Shown: positions 25,808 to 34,837, counted from the stretch's first letter. The stretch is DNA of 64,000 nucleotides from Lachnospiraceae bacterium UBA938 (GCA_002293475.1 DBDG01000070.1:62001-126000); one strand, 5' to 3'. A program made the numbers and translations. The notes: generated from the sequence alone by a model not told the origin.

Positions 25808-27490
25808 TTATAATAGGTGTAAGAACTTCGCGGCCGTAATTATGGCCGCCCCGCCGGGCATTTTCTCCAGCTCGTTCTCCGTCAGGCCACGCAACAGGAG
25901 CATCAATACAAGATATACCGCCAAAACAGTCACGGAGCAGATGATTATCACGACAAATTCCGGTAACACGCTTATTAAGGCTGTCTTAAACAGGACGGCG
26001 ATCAACCCGGCAATGCCGGCACATATCAGCGTAATGATCAGGATCCGCAAACAGCGTCTCAGCCATTCCTGCCCATACTGCAAATGACGGAACACCAATG
26101 CCAGCCCGCCTACGCAGGCACCGGCCGCCGCGGCCACATTGCTCAATGCCACCCCGTTGATACCCATCCCGGTCGGGCCGGCCTGGGATAACAGCAGGTA
26201 AAGTACCACTAAATGCAGTAAAAAGCTTCCGCCGGCAATCATCAGTAACTGATATATCTTGTCGAACTGTTTTAACAGCCCGCAGGAAAGATAGGTAAAT
26301 GTGCCAAACAGAATCAAAGCACAGCCATACTGAATCAGCTCAGCCGTTATGGCGGTGTTCCCCTGGCCGATGACAACGGCTAACGGCTCGGCAATAACCG
26401 CCGTTAAAAACACCACCGGAACCGTGACCGTCACACAGCTATTGACCGTTCTGGTCATCTGGTCCCGGGCAGACCGGTATTCTTCCCTCTGCCATGTGCC
26501 GGAGATGACCTTGATCATTTTAGCGGGAATCAGGCAGACGCAGGCTGTTATTATGCCTATGACGCTCAGATAGATGCCGTAGTAATTGCCCCACACGGTT
26601 ATCTTATCAAGGATCGTTTCCCCGGCCTCGGCAAAAATATTCCGGTAGTAGTAATACATCCGTTGATCAACCAAGGTAGTCATGGCGAACAGTACTGCCA
26701 CTATGCCATAAGGCACTGCCGACCGGAACAGGCTGCCGTAAAGGTAAGCTTTGGGTTCAATGGTTCGGGAACCGTCCCGGTAAATCTGCTTTTTGGCTGT
26801 CCCACGGTACAAAAGATAAAGCAGGAGTAAATGCAGAAAAGAAAGCAGCGCGGCAATCAACATGCCTAGGGAAGCACCTACGGCTCCATAGAGTGACAAA
26901 AGGCTGTTATTGTGTAGGACGGCCGCCACCTTGTAACCATAGCGGTAAAGCACCGCCGACACAAAGACGCCGAAGCCGATCGTCAGCAGCTGCTCTAAGA
27001 TAAGGGAATGTACGGTCGGTATCCGGGTGCCGGTTCCTTGGAAATACCCTCTGAGCAAGCCGGTCAGGGAAATAAAAATGACGGCCGGAGCCATGACACA
27101 GACCGGCAGCCAGCTATACCGTTCCAGCAGAACTGTCTCGGCAATAAATCCATTGGCCAGAAGCATGATGCCACAGGCCGCCACGCCAAACAGCAAGGCC
27201 AGTGTCAGCGCGCATCGAAAGATGCGCCGGGCACTTTTGTACTGTTCCCTTTTAATGCGATACTTTACCAAAGAATGGGTGGCCGCTGCCAAGCCATATG
27301 TAATGAACAAACTGCACAGGATAAATATTTCATTTACCGGCGCGAAATATCCTACCCCTTCTTCCCCGATCAGCTTCATCAGCAGGATACGAAACAGCAA
27401 GCCGGCCGTCAGCGCAATAAAACCGGCATATATCAGCGGATCGGACTTTTCACGAGATTTTATATAGCTGCTCCTGTTCTGTTTTATCAT
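25808..27490 (-). CDS. SpoVB/MurJ-like lipid flippase family membrane protein
   Basis: It has 560 residues with about 14 hydrophobic segments and belongs to the polysaccharide-biosynthesis exporter (MVF/PST) family, which moves undecaprenyl-linked sugars across membranes. Family patterns include GEEGVGYFAPVNEIFILC near the start, TGLLRGYFQGTGTRIPTVHS, and the second-half DQRMYYYY and GQGNTAITAELIQYG. SpoVB in B. subtilis serves spore cortex synthesis; the neighbouring BofC-like and later yqfCD genes are consistent with a sporulation role, but the family also includes housekeeping flippases. Start ATG with AAGGAGG. No glycosyltransferases are nearby. Confidence 0.8.
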   Translation of the reverse strand: MIKQNRSSYIKSREKSDPLIYAGFIALTAGLLFRILLMKLIGEEGVGYFAPVNEIFILCSLFITYGLAAATHSLVKYRIKREQYKSARRIFRCALTLALLFGVAACGIMLLANGFIAETVLLERYSWLPVCVMAPAVIFISLTGLLRGYFQGTGTRIPTVHSLILEQLLTIGFGVFVSAVLYRYGYKVAAVLHNNSLLSLYGAVGASLGMLIAALLSFLHLLLLYLLYRGTAKKQIYRDGSRTIEPKAYLYGSLFRSAVPYGIVAVLFAMTTLVDQRMYYYYRNIFAEAGETILDKITVWGNYYGIYLSVIGIITACVCLIPAKMIKVISGTWQREEYRSARDQMTRTVNSCVTVTVPVVFLTAVIAEPLAVVIGQGNTAITAELIQYGCALILFGTFTYLSCGLLKQFDKIYQLLMIAGGSFLLHLVVLYLLLSQAGPTGMGINGVALSNVAAAAGACVGGLALVFRHLQYGQEWLRRCLRILIITLICAGIAGLIAVLFKTALISVLPEFVVIIICSVTVLAVYLVLMLLLRGLTENELEKMPGGAAIITAAKFLHLL

Positions 27491-27525
27491 CCGTACCTCC
27501 TTAAAAACTAGTTTACGAGTGCGGT

Positions 27526-28062
27526 CTACACTCTATCTATGCCCAGATCATGTAAGATTCTCTCCTGCTTTTCTTCCATGAGCCGGGCTTCTTCCGGATC
27601 TTGGTGGTCATATCCGCATAGATGAAAGCTACTGTGGGCTACCAAAAAGGCCAGTTCCCTTTTCAGGCTGTGCCCATAATCGGCGGCCTGAGAACGGAGC
27701 CTTTCTACCGAAATGATTATGTCTCCCAAAAGCAGCTCCCCGCTTTCGGGGTCGAAAGCCGTAGCCTCCGTCGCTAAAGCAATGCTGAAATCAGCCGCCT
27801 GGACAAAGGAAAGACCCGGAAAAGAAAGCACGTCCGTCGGCTCATCGATCCCCCGGTATTCTTTATTATAACCCCGGATCCCCTCATTGTCGGTTAACAA
27901 GAGATTCACCTGTACTTCATAAGGGCAGTTTTCTGCTGCCAGTACCGCTTCCACGACCCGGCCGGCGACTTCCCTAAGATCAAACTCGCCCCTAGCAGAC
28001 CGTGGATGCCCGGCAGCAACTTCCGGAAACAGCCGACATTCTTCTTCAACGTAAAAAGTCAT
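27526..28062 (-). CDS. ybeY: Endoribonuclease YbeY (16S rRNA maturation)
   Basis: It is a metal-dependent RNase in 16S rRNA 3' processing and ribosome quality control. The zinc motif HSSFHLCGYDH fits the family pattern H-x3-H-x5-H. It is preceded by RGIDEPTDVLSFP, LLGDIIIS and LKRELAFLVAHS. At 178 residues it is slightly longer than the E. coli protein because of an extended N-terminus (residues 1-35). The start overlaps the HD-protein gene end by 17 bases, with GGAGG 12 bases upstream. It forms the common phoH-HD-ybeY run of Firmicutes; dgk, cdd and era usually follow but are not here. Confidence 0.93.
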   Translation of the reverse strand: MTFYVEEECRLFPEVAAGHPRSARGEFDLREVAGRVVEAVLAAENCPYEVQVNLLLTDNEGIRGYNKEYRGIDEPTDVLSFPGLSFVQAADFSIALATEATAFDPESGELLLGDIIISVERLRSQAADYGHSLKRELAFLVAHSSFHLCGYDHQDPEEARLMEEKQERILHDLGIDRV

Positions 28063-29233
28063 AGTAGAGCTTTTCCTCCATTAGTAGTTTCTTCATTTCC
28101 TTTAGCTCTCCCATAGTGATCTTGCTTTTGTCCAAAATCCCGCTTTCCTGCTTTTTCTGGTAGATAGCCTCGATAATCTGAGTGTAGTCCGGCTGCACCT
28201 TGGGATCTTTTGAAAAAAGATATAATATAGAGGCTACCAGCGTATCCGCAAACAGTACTACGATGGCCTCTTTCGACGTCAGATAACTCTCCTTATCCGT
28301 GTATTCTTTTAACAGGGCTATGGCATCCGGCGGGAAGTGAAACTCCTGACAGACCTCATAGATGGCATCCCAGGAATTGCTGCCCTTCAAGGTGCCGATT
28401 TTATGGTAGTAACCACAGGTTTTGGTGGCCGCATCATTGATTTTCAGCCGTTTGGCGATTTTATCACTCAGATATGCCGTATGTACCGCCTGGTAGTATT
28501 CTGCTTTGGATTTTTGCTTGAGGGCGACTAAGATAGGGCACTCCGGATCATTGATCTCCATGTATTTGTCATGCTGTTTATTCACCACCGCCGAGCTGTA
28601 ATACCGCAGGAATACCAGCAGCAGTAAGATACAGACCAAGATGTTGGCTGATATGATAAAGATGCTTTCAAATGTAATCTCTGACACCCCCGTCAGAAAA
28701 TAACCGGCCGCAATGCATACTATCAAAACAAGCAGGGACACCAGCATCGGCAGCCCCACCCGGAAGGCTTCATCAACATAAGAAAACAAAACGGCCGCGG
28801 CCATGCCACTGATAAAATACATGAAAAATACCGTATAACTTCCCGAAGCCTCTAACATGACCGAAAGCAATAAAAACGTGCTGCCGGTGCCGATTCCGAC
28901 CACCTGGTTGCTCACCAGTCCCATGACTGCGAAAATAACCGGATAGGCCCAGCCGGATACCGGCAGGAGCGGAAAAAGTAAGGACGCCGCCAGCCCGACC
29001 AGATAAAACCGGGCAAAACGTCCAAAATGTTCTTTGTTATCATACAAAAGGCTGTTTTTTTCCCTTGCTTCCGCATTAAGGAAAAGAACGATTCCGGTAC
29101 TGACCAACACCATGATAGCGATACGGACTATATCTGTTAAAGGCTTTCCATAAAGAAAAGCCGCGCCGCCGGCAGCCGCCCCGGTCATGATGAAAAGAAA
29201 CAGGGAAATAAGCGTGATTTTATTCTTATTCAT
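28046..29233 (-). CDS. Shortened PgpH-like membrane protein with degenerate HD domain
   Basis: By position (between phoH and ybeY) this is the counterpart of B. subtilis PgpH/YqfF, a c-di-AMP phosphodiesterase of about 700 residues with an extracytoplasmic domain, seven membrane helices and a cytoplasmic HD domain. This protein has 395 residues: one N-terminal helix, then six to seven membrane segments up to residue 212, then a domain of about 180 residues. The large extracytoplasmic domain is missing. The HD region aligns, but the catalytic pair reads YHKIG (276-280, His277-Lys278) instead of YHDIG, and the first metal-His region reads YYQAVH instead of YHHS. Hydrolysis is therefore unlikely. 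It may be a sensor or scaffold. Confidence 0.8.
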   Translation of the reverse strand: MNKNKITLISLFLFIMTGAAAGGAAFLYGKPLTDIVRIAIMVLVSTGIVLFLNAEAREKNSLLYDNKEHFGRFARFYLVGLAASLLFPLLPVSGWAYPVIFAVMGLVSNQVVGIGTGSTFLLLSVMLEASGSYTVFFMYFISGMAAAVLFSYVDEAFRVGLPMLVSLLVLIVCIAAGYFLTGVSEITFESIFIISANILVCILLLLVFLRYYSSAVVNKQHDKYMEINDPECPILVALKQKSKAEYYQAVHTAYLSDKIAKRLKINDAATKTCGYYHKIGTLKGSNSWDAIYEVCQEFHFPPDAIALLKEYTDKESYLTSKEAIVVLFADTLVASILYLFSKDPKVQPDYTQIIEAIYQKKQESGILDKSKITMGELKEMKKLLMEEKLYYDFLR

Positions 29234-29256
29234 ATCTGAACCTATATAACCTTTTC

Positions 29257-30276
29257 TTATTTACGCAATTTGGTATTCTTTTTCACTTTTTTGACAGAAT
29301 CCGTCCTTTTCGGTATCCGTGATTCATAGTCTTCATAGGCCTTGACTATTTTCTGCACCAGCGGGTGCCGGACGACATCCTTGCTGGTCATGTTGCAGAA
29401 TACGATATCTTCTACACCGGCAAGAACCTGCATCGCCACATCTAGGCCTGATTTCACGCCGGGGGCCAAGTCTTTCTGGGTGATATCACCGGTCACGATG
29501 ACCTTGGAACCAAACCCGATCCGGGTTAAAAACATCTTCATCTGAGCCGGCGTGGTATTCTGGGCTTCATCTAGGATAATAAAAGCGTTGTCCAAGGTAC
29601 GGCCGCGCATATAGGCCAGCGGAGCTACTTCGATCAGGCCTTTTTCCATGTTTTTAAGAAAGCTTTCGGCACCCATGATCTGATGAAGGGCATCATAAAG
29701 CGGCCTTAAATAGGGATCCACCTTACTCTGCAGATCACCAGGCAAAAAACCCAGCTTTTCCCCGGCTTCAATCGCCGGCCTGGTGAGAATGATCCGGCTT
29801 ACTTCTTCTTTCTTAAAGGCCGTGATGGCCATCGCCATGGCCAGATAGGTCTTGCCGGTTCCGGCCGGCCCGGTGCCGAAGACAATCATCTTCTCCCGAA
29901 TGGCATCGACGTACTTTTTTTGCCCCAAGGTCTTGGGTCTGATCGGCTTTCCGCTCATGGTATGGCAGATACAGTCCTGGTCGATCAAGGCTCCGATCTC
30001 TTCCATCCCTTTTTCTTCCTTGCTCATCGTAAGATAATAATCAACGCTTTGTTCCTGTACCGTCTTTTCCCGGCGGGATACCTCAGCCAGCTGTTTCATG
30101 ATTTTTTCTGCCTTTTCCACCTGCTCTTTCTCTCCGGTTATCTTGATCCCGCCGTCCCGGTCCACGATCACCACCTGCAGGTCGCTTTCGATTTTCTGTA
30201 TATAGCTGTCATACTGGCCGAAAATATTTTGCATATGTTCTATCGGCATCTGAAGCTTTACTTCAAAACGTTCCAT
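29257..30276 (-). CDS. phoH: PhoH family protein (YbeZ-like ATPase)
   Basis: It is a 339-residue predicted RNA-associated ATPase that works with YbeY. Residues 1-75 form a KH-like domain (IFGQYDSYIQKIESDLQV, then DGGIKITGEKEQVEKAEKIM). The P-loop GTGPAGTGKTYLAMA is at about 134-148, Walker B FIILDEAQNTTPAQMKMF at about 230, and the sensor GFGSKVIVTGDITQ follows. The tail is very basic (KRTDSVKKVKKNTKLRK), suitable for RNA contact. An AAGGAT-type box precedes the ATG. It follows yqfD by 30 bp and precedes the HD protein by 23 bp on the same strand. Confidence 0.95.
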   Translation of the reverse strand: MERFEVKLQMPIEHMQNIFGQYDSYIQKIESDLQVVIVDRDGGIKITGEKEQVEKAEKIMKQLAEVSRREKTVQEQSVDYYLTMSKEEKGMEEIGALIDQDCICHTMSGKPIRPKTLGQKKYVDAIREKMIVFGTGPAGTGKTYLAMAMAITAFKKEEVSRIILTRPAIEAGEKLGFLPGDLQSKVDPYLRPLYDALHQIMGAESFLKNMEKGLIEVAPLAYMRGRTLDNAFIILDEAQNTTPAQMKMFLTRIGFGSKVIVTGDITQKDLAPGVKSGLDVAMQVLAGVEDIVFCNMTSKDVVRHPLVQKIVKAYEDYESRIPKRTDSVKKVKKNTKLRK

Positions 30277-30306
30277 ATTCTTATCCTTAGCATCATCAGG
30301 CGGCGG

Positions 30307-31545
30307 TTACTGGCTTGCCGGTTCCGGTATCTCCGGAACCCATAGCTGGGTGGGAACCGCCTTTCCGGTTTTCTCGATGATATCAAAATCAATATTCATA
30401 TACCAGTTTTCTATATCTTTTTTCATTGTAACATTTTTTTCTATTATTTGAACCCCCTTTTCCCTTAAAGTTTTTATAATTTTTGCAATCCGGGAGGAAA
30501 AAATAGCTTTGGCCTCCGCTGAGGAATATTTTTTTTCAGTCACCGTGTACTCCCGGACATGGACCGTTCCGTAATATATGGGCAGATAAAAATCGTCCAG
30601 CAGCTTTACCTGCTTGATATCTTCGATAACGTCGTATGTGGTATAGGGGTTCTTAAACAGCCCCAGCTTGACGCGATGCCCGAAGATATCAAGGACCGGG
30701 ACTTTCTTTTCCTTGCCGCTATACTGTTTTTCTTCATAGCGGATCGGCAGGATTTCCACTGCCTCATATTTGCATTGCAGGTAGATATCGGCATCCGCTA
30801 CGCAGTATTGGTATTTCCTCACCGTCAGGTCGTCATTTAAGATGGGAACTCCCCCTTGTACCAAGATGTCGCCTTTTTTTACTTCGCTGCCTTCGGCTAC
30901 CAGCGGAACGCCCATCCGGGTAATGATACTGACCACCGTTCCGTCCTTGACCGCCGCCAGATCATAGCCGGCTCCGTCTTCCTGGGATGTCTCTTCCTCC
31001 GGTATCGGCTGCAGGTCGTTTTCTTTGATCTGAACTACCAAACGGGTGCCGTCGATCCGGGCGGAAGTCCAGGTGACAATCTCGTAATTGCGGCGCAGGG
31101 CTTTTTCCAGCTCCTCAATATGGACTTCCGACTGCTTCATGCCAACATAGATATTCTGTCCGCTCATGAATTCCATGAGCTCATCTTCGGTGACATAGTA
31201 ATTGCCCTGGAGCTCGATTGCCCAGATGTAACCGGACATCCACATCCAGAAGATTATGCTGCCCAGCAGGCCGATGATGAAGAATTTCCGCCGCTTCAGC
31301 CCAGGTATAAAAAAAGGCAGTCCACAGCGTTTCTGTATCACTGCCCTTGTTCCGGTTTTTTTGGTGATCGGCTTTAGCTTGTAGAAGTCTTTTAAACTGA
31401 TGCACATGGTGTAATGATCGCCCCGGTTGGTTATGTCCCATAAGAATAAGTGGTGGTTACTGCATAGGTTCATGAACCTTTCCGGTGAAAAGCCCCAGAC
31501 TTTTACGATTACATAGCCTTTTATGTACTGAATCAGCTTTAGCAT
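30307..31545 (-). CDS. yqfD: Sporulation protein YqfD
   Basis: It is a mother-cell membrane protein needed for efficient sporulation in B. subtilis; its molecular role is unknown. The 412-residue protein has the family N-terminus IKGYVIVKVWGFSPERFMNL, a basic stretch, one strong membrane segment (FFIIGLLGSIIFWMWMSGYIWAIEL) around residue 100, then an external part with repeated beta units such as GMKQSEVHIEELEKALRRNY and VVSIITRMGVPLVAEGSEVKKGD. The ATG follows AAGGAG. It lies 10 bp after yqfC and is normally expressed under sigma-E with it; I see no certain sigma-E promoter here. Confidence 0.93.
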   Translation of the reverse strand: MLKLIQYIKGYVIVKVWGFSPERFMNLCSNHHLFLWDITNRGDHYTMCISLKDFYKLKPITKKTGTRAVIQKRCGLPFFIPGLKRRKFFIIGLLGSIIFWMWMSGYIWAIELQGNYYVTEDELMEFMSGQNIYVGMKQSEVHIEELEKALRRNYEIVTWTSARIDGTRLVVQIKENDLQPIPEEETSQEDGAGYDLAAVKDGTVVSIITRMGVPLVAEGSEVKKGDILVQGGVPILNDDLTVRKYQYCVADADIYLQCKYEAVEILPIRYEEKQYSGKEKKVPVLDIFGHRVKLGLFKNPYTTYDVIEDIKQVKLLDDFYLPIYYGTVHVREYTVTEKKYSSAEAKAIFSSRIAKIIKTLREKGVQIIEKNVTMKKDIENWYMNIDFDIIEKTGKAVPTQLWVPEIPEPASQ

Positions 31546-31555
31546 GTCTCACTCC

Positions 31556-31852
31556 TTATAAATATTGGACGCATTTGATCCGTCCGCTGATTTTCATATC
31601 CTCGTTGGTGTAATAATCAATAGAGAGCTTTTTCCCCTGGATACATATTTTACAGGTCTTGCCTTGCAGTAAGATGCTTTCGCTGGTATATTCTATCATG
31701 CCTTTGTAGTTTTCAACAAAGGCCTCAAGATTGCCCGTCACTGTCACGATTGAGGCTCCTAGCAGGGAATCTTTGGGGAGCTTCAAGGATTCTACGAGCA
31801 GCTCTTTGGAAGGTGCTTTGGCTATGTTAAACTTTGGGTTTTTTTTATTCAT
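31556..31852 (-). CDS. yqfC: Sporulation protein YqfC
   Basis: It is a 98-residue protein of the YabP/YqfC family. The pattern LGASIVTVTGNLEAFVENYKG followed by YTSESILLQGKTCKICIQG and a final GRIKCVQYL is characteristic. It is encoded immediately before yqfD and probably co-expressed in the mother cell during sporulation. The ATG at 31852 has no recognisable Shine-Dalgarno, unlike almost every other gene here. The 190-bp gap upstream (31853-32044) contains TATACAAT on the minus strand, reminiscent of a sigma-E -10, but no matching -35 at the right distance. Confidence 0.88.
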   Translation of the reverse strand: MNKKNPKFNIAKAPSKELLVESLKLPKDSLLGASIVTVTGNLEAFVENYKGMIEYTSESILLQGKTCKICIQGKKLSIDYYTNEDMKISGRIKCVQYL

Positions 31853-32044
31853 ATAATATTTGTTTGGTTCGCAGCTTAATGGGGGAATATGTGGGGTATG
31901 TGTTACTGGTTCTGCTGACGGAACTCTTCTCCTGATTGTATACTATATGAGAAATGGCGGGGTTCTATGACTTGATCTACGACTTGCTGACCTGATATAT
32001 GGCTTTTATATGGCTTGATATATGTAACCGGAGCGGCGACCGGA

Positions 32045-33349
32045 TTATTTAACAATGCCCTTTATCAGGGCAGGTGACTCCCCCGGAACAGAGCGGAAAG
32101 AATAGGCCTGTCGCAGCCGGGACTTTGCTTCTTCGACCTTCTGGGGATCATTGCCGTGGATATGTGCCAAGGGTTCGTTTTCTTTGACACGGTCTCCGCA
32201 TTTTTTATTGAGGACGATGCCTACCGACAGATCGATGATGCTTTCCTTGGTAATGCGGCCGCCGCCCAGTATGAGGGAACAAAGCCCTATTTCATCACAG
32301 GTGATGTTTGCTACATAGCCATCTTGGGGTGAGGGTACGGCAGCCACGATGGATGCCGACGCAAGGCGATCTGGATGATAAACATAGTCACTGTCTCCTC
32401 CCTGAGCTTCGATAAACTGTGCCAGCTTCCGTAATGCGCTGCCGTCTTTCAGCGTGCTGCGGATCATTTGTTCTGCTTGGACACTATCTTCGGTCAGGCC
32501 GCCGGCCATGATCATTAAAGTGCCCAGAGTAATGCACAATTGTTCAAAATCAGCCGGACCCCGGCCATGCAAGGTTTCGATGGCTTCTCTTACCTCAAGG
32601 GCGTTGCCGACGGCAAGGCCTAGCGGCTGATCCATGTCGGTGACGGCGGCAATGGTCTTGCGTCCGGCATTATTGCCGATCCTGACCATTTCTTCCGCAA
32701 GGGCAAAGGCATCGGCTTCCGTCTTCATGAACGCGCCGCTGCCGGTCTTTACATCCAAAACTATGGCATCCGCTCCGGCTGCCAGTTTCTTGCTCATGAT
32801 AGAAGCGGCGATCAATGACATGTTTTCTACGGTTGCCGTCACGTCACGCAAGGCATAGAGCATCTTATCGGCCGGTGCCAGCTCTTTGGTCTGGCCCATG
32901 ATGGCGATACCGGTCCGGTTGACGTTATGAATAAATTCCGCTGTCGATATCTCGGTACTGAAACCGGGGAAGCTTTCCAGTTTGTCGATCGTTCCGCCGG
33001 TGTGCCCCAGACCTCTGCCGCTCATCTTGGCCACTTTGACGCCGCAGGCGGCCACCATGGGAGTCAATGCCAGCGAGGTCTTGTCGCCGACTCCGCCGGT
33101 GCTGTGCTTATCTACCTTGACTCCGGTAATCGACTTTAAATCCAGCATGTCGCCGCTTCCTGCCATGGCTTCGGTCAGATAAAGGGTCTCCGCTTGGTCC
33201 ATGCCCCGGAAATAGACTGCCATCATCATCGCCGACATCTGATAGTCGGGAATCAGTCCTGCCGTATAGTTATTTATCATAAAATCGATTTCAGCGCGGG
33301 TCAGTCTCTGGCCGTTTCTTTTTTTGATCAATAAATCATACATCCTCAT
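32045..33349 (-). CDS. pdp: Pyrimidine-nucleoside phosphorylase
   Basis: It cleaves uridine and thymidine (and deoxyuridine) to the base plus ribose-1-phosphate in salvage. The 434-residue protein carries the family signature MSGRGLGHTGGTIDKLES, the phosphate site KHSTGGVGDKTSL and the catalytic-domain motif DVKTGSGAFMK. The C-terminal barrel-like domain ends KENEPLAHIHGNDPQK. The ATG at 33349 has GGAG 7 bases upstream. It lies 60 bp after an ECF S-component gene, and both point the same way. No deoC or cdd gene accompanies it. The neighbouring transporter subunit might import a nucleoside-related compound, but that is only a positional guess. Confidence 0.95.
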   Translation of the reverse strand: MRMYDLLIKKRNGQRLTRAEIDFMINNYTAGLIPDYQMSAMMMAVYFRGMDQAETLYLTEAMAGSGDMLDLKSITGVKVDKHSTGGVGDKTSLALTPMVAACGVKVAKMSGRGLGHTGGTIDKLESFPGFSTEISTAEFIHNVNRTGIAIMGQTKELAPADKMLYALRDVTATVENMSLIAASIMSKKLAAGADAIVLDVKTGSGAFMKTEADAFALAEEMVRIGNNAGRKTIAAVTDMDQPLGLAVGNALEVREAIETLHGRGPADFEQLCITLGTLMIMAGGLTEDSVQAEQMIRSTLKDGSALRKLAQFIEAQGGDSDYVYHPDRLASASIVAAVPSPQDGYVANITCDEIGLCSLILGGGRITKESIIDLSVGIVLNKKCGDRVKENEPLAHIHGNDPQKVEEAKSRLRQAYSFRSVPGESPALIKGIVK

Positions 33350-33408
33350 ATCTTTTCTCCATGTTTCTTACCGGTCATTGTGTCATGTATTACCTTCATT
33401 CCGTCATG

Positions 33409-33939
33409 TTATTGGGTTGTTTTCATACCGTTTCCCGGCAAATGGACTTTTATCTGCTTTGGAATGGTATAAGTGACCGCCGCGGCAATGAGGCTTCCGG
33501 CCCACTGCAGGCAGTTAAAAGGCAGCGAGGTAAGGGCATATCCCATTCCCCAGACAAAATATTCAAACAGAGCGTATCCGCATACCATAATAGCACCGCC
33601 GACCAGACTGCCGGCGAGATAATCCTTAAAGCCGTGTTTTTTCATCAAAGCTGCCGCGGCAAATCCCATGATGCCTTTGATCAGCATGGTCGGCGCGATA
33701 TAAATAACCGCGCCGGAAGCCAGATCGGCCGCACCGCTTCCGATAGCCGCCGCTAAAGCCGCCTTGGGGCCTCCTAATAAAAAAGCACACATATAAATGC
33801 AGACATCTCCCAGATTTACATAGGCTCCTCCTGATAAGAAGGAAATGGGAATCTTTAGTGTCCATGTCACAATAAAAATAATTGCTGCCATCAACGCGGT
33901 TAGCGTCTGGCTTCTGATTTGTTCTTTTAACTGTCGCAT
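33409..33939 (-). CDS. ECF transporter S component, substrate unknown
   Basis: It is a 176-residue membrane protein with five to six hydrophobic helices. N-terminal LTALMAAIIFIVTWTLKIPI and the segment YVNLGDVCIYMCAFLLGGPKAALAAAIGSG are typical of energy-coupling-factor S subunits of the riboflavin/HmpT-like group (COG4720). Such proteins bind a vitamin or related ligand and share an EcfAT energising module encoded elsewhere. GGAGG precedes the ATG. A near-consensus promoter (33966-33995) and an inverted repeat (34024-34049) lie upstream. No riboswitch fold could be recognised in the short leader, so the ligand stays open. Confidence 0.82.
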   Translation of the reverse strand: MRQLKEQIRSQTLTALMAAIIFIVTWTLKIPISFLSGGAYVNLGDVCIYMCAFLLGGPKAALAAAIGSGAADLASGAVIYIAPTMLIKGIMGFAAAALMKKHGFKDYLAGSLVGGAIMVCGYALFEYFVWGMGYALTSLPFNCLQWAGSLIAAAVTYTIPKQIKVHLPGNGMKTTQ

Positions 33940-33965
33940 CTGGTTACCTCCGATGTTTATTTTTC

Positions 33966-33995
33966 ATAATAGCACTAGAGTTACTGCCATGTCAA
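33966..33995 (-). promoter_or_regulatory. Promoter of the ECF S-component/pdp unit
   Basis: On the minus strand: TTGACA (33990-33995), an 18-bp spacer, then TATTAT (33966-33971), leaving a leader of about 20 bases before the ECF gene. The -35 is a perfect match. Such a short leader leaves no room for a riboswitch. Confidence 0.7.
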
Positions 33996-34023
33996 TTATT
34001 GTCCTGCCATAATCATAAATACC

Positions 34024-34049
34024 GGACAGGGATGACACGGTCACTGTCC
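34024..34049. repeat. Inverted repeat upstream of the ECF promoter
   Basis: GGACAG and CTGTCC arms enclose an inner TGAC/GTCA pair around a 3-base loop, with a 3-base bulge. It lies 28 bp beyond the -35 of the ECF promoter, in the divergent gap before the PepSY lipoprotein. It is a candidate operator or activator site. The remainder of the 33940-34204 gap is AT-rich without other structure. Confidence 0.45.
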
Positions 34050-34117
34050 TTCAGGGTGACTAGGTTTTCATATAAGAAAATGACACCGCCCGGCCCCAAA
34101 AATAATTCAAAAAATTC

Positions 34118-34146
34118 TAAACAGTAGACCATATATATGTTATAAT
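34118..34146 (+). promoter_or_regulatory. Candidate promoter of the PepSY lipoprotein gene
   Basis: TAAACA (34118-34123, four of six matches), a 17-bp spacer and a perfect TATAAT (34141-34146). A second TATAAT sits 10 bp further on (34151-34156). The leader to the ATG is about 50 bases and ends with AAGGAGG. Confidence 0.5.
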
Positions 34147-34204
34147 TTACTATAATCTATTCTTGGTATTATATAAATCAACGACAATATAAGGAGGCTA
34201 TGCA

Positions 34205-34837
34205 ATGAAAAAAATAATCGGTATACTTGCTGTTACATGTTTCATAATTGTATCGGGCTGTGCCCCGGAAATAAATGCTTCTTCATCCCCGGCAGATATT
34301 ACGGCCCCTACGGATCCCACGCTCACAACGTCTTCTGTCACACCGCCGCCCCAGCAGGCTGCCGCAGCAGTCACTTACATCGGCGAAGAAGCGGCTAAAG
34401 CCGCCGCTTTGGAACATGCCGGCTTGACCGAAACAGAACTGACATTTGTAAGGGTACATCTGGATCATGATGATGGCCGGACCGTCTACGATATTGAATT
34501 TTATCAAGGCAATAGCGAATATGACTATGAGATCGATGCCGTTACCGGCACCCCTCTCTCATACGACTATGACATCGATAATTATAACGTACTGCCCGAA
34601 CAAAGCAGCGATCCTGTGCCGGCGCCGGGTGAAATCAGTCTGGATGAAGCCAAAGCCATCGCCCTAGCCAAAGCAAACCTGACCGCCGACCAAGTAACCT
34701 ATACCGAATCCTCGTATGAGTATGACGACGGCATAGCCGTTTATCAGATTGACTTCTGGGCCGGCAATCTGGAATATGAGTTTGAAATCAAGGCTTCCGA
34801 CGGAACCATCCGCGAATATGATGCCGATATGGATTGA
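34205..34837 (+). CDS. Lipoprotein with two PepSY domains
   Basis: It is a 210-residue surface lipoprotein. The signal sequence ends in the lipobox IVSGC with Cys19. A Ser/Thr/Pro-rich linker follows to about residue 57. Two PepSY repeats then stand in tandem: one from TYIGEEAAKAAALEHAGL to AVTGTPLSYD, the other from ISLDEAKAIALAKANL to ASDGTIREYD. PepSY domains are proposed to inhibit or modulate extracellular proteases; a function for this protein is not known. AAGGAGG precedes the ATG. It is a single-gene plus-strand unit between two minus-strand operons, with its own promoter. It is very acidic in both repeats (YDYDIDNY and related runs). Confidence 0.88.
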   Translation: MKKIIGILAVTCFIIVSGCAPEINASSSPADITAPTDPTLTTSSVTPPPQQAAAAVTYIGEEAAKAAALEHAGLTETELTFVRVHLDHDDGRTVYDIEFYQGNSEYDYEIDAVTGTPLSYDYDIDNYNVLPEQSSDPVPAPGEISLDEAKAIALAKANLTADQVTYTESSYEYDDGIAVYQIDFWAGNLEYEFEIKASDGTIREYDADMD

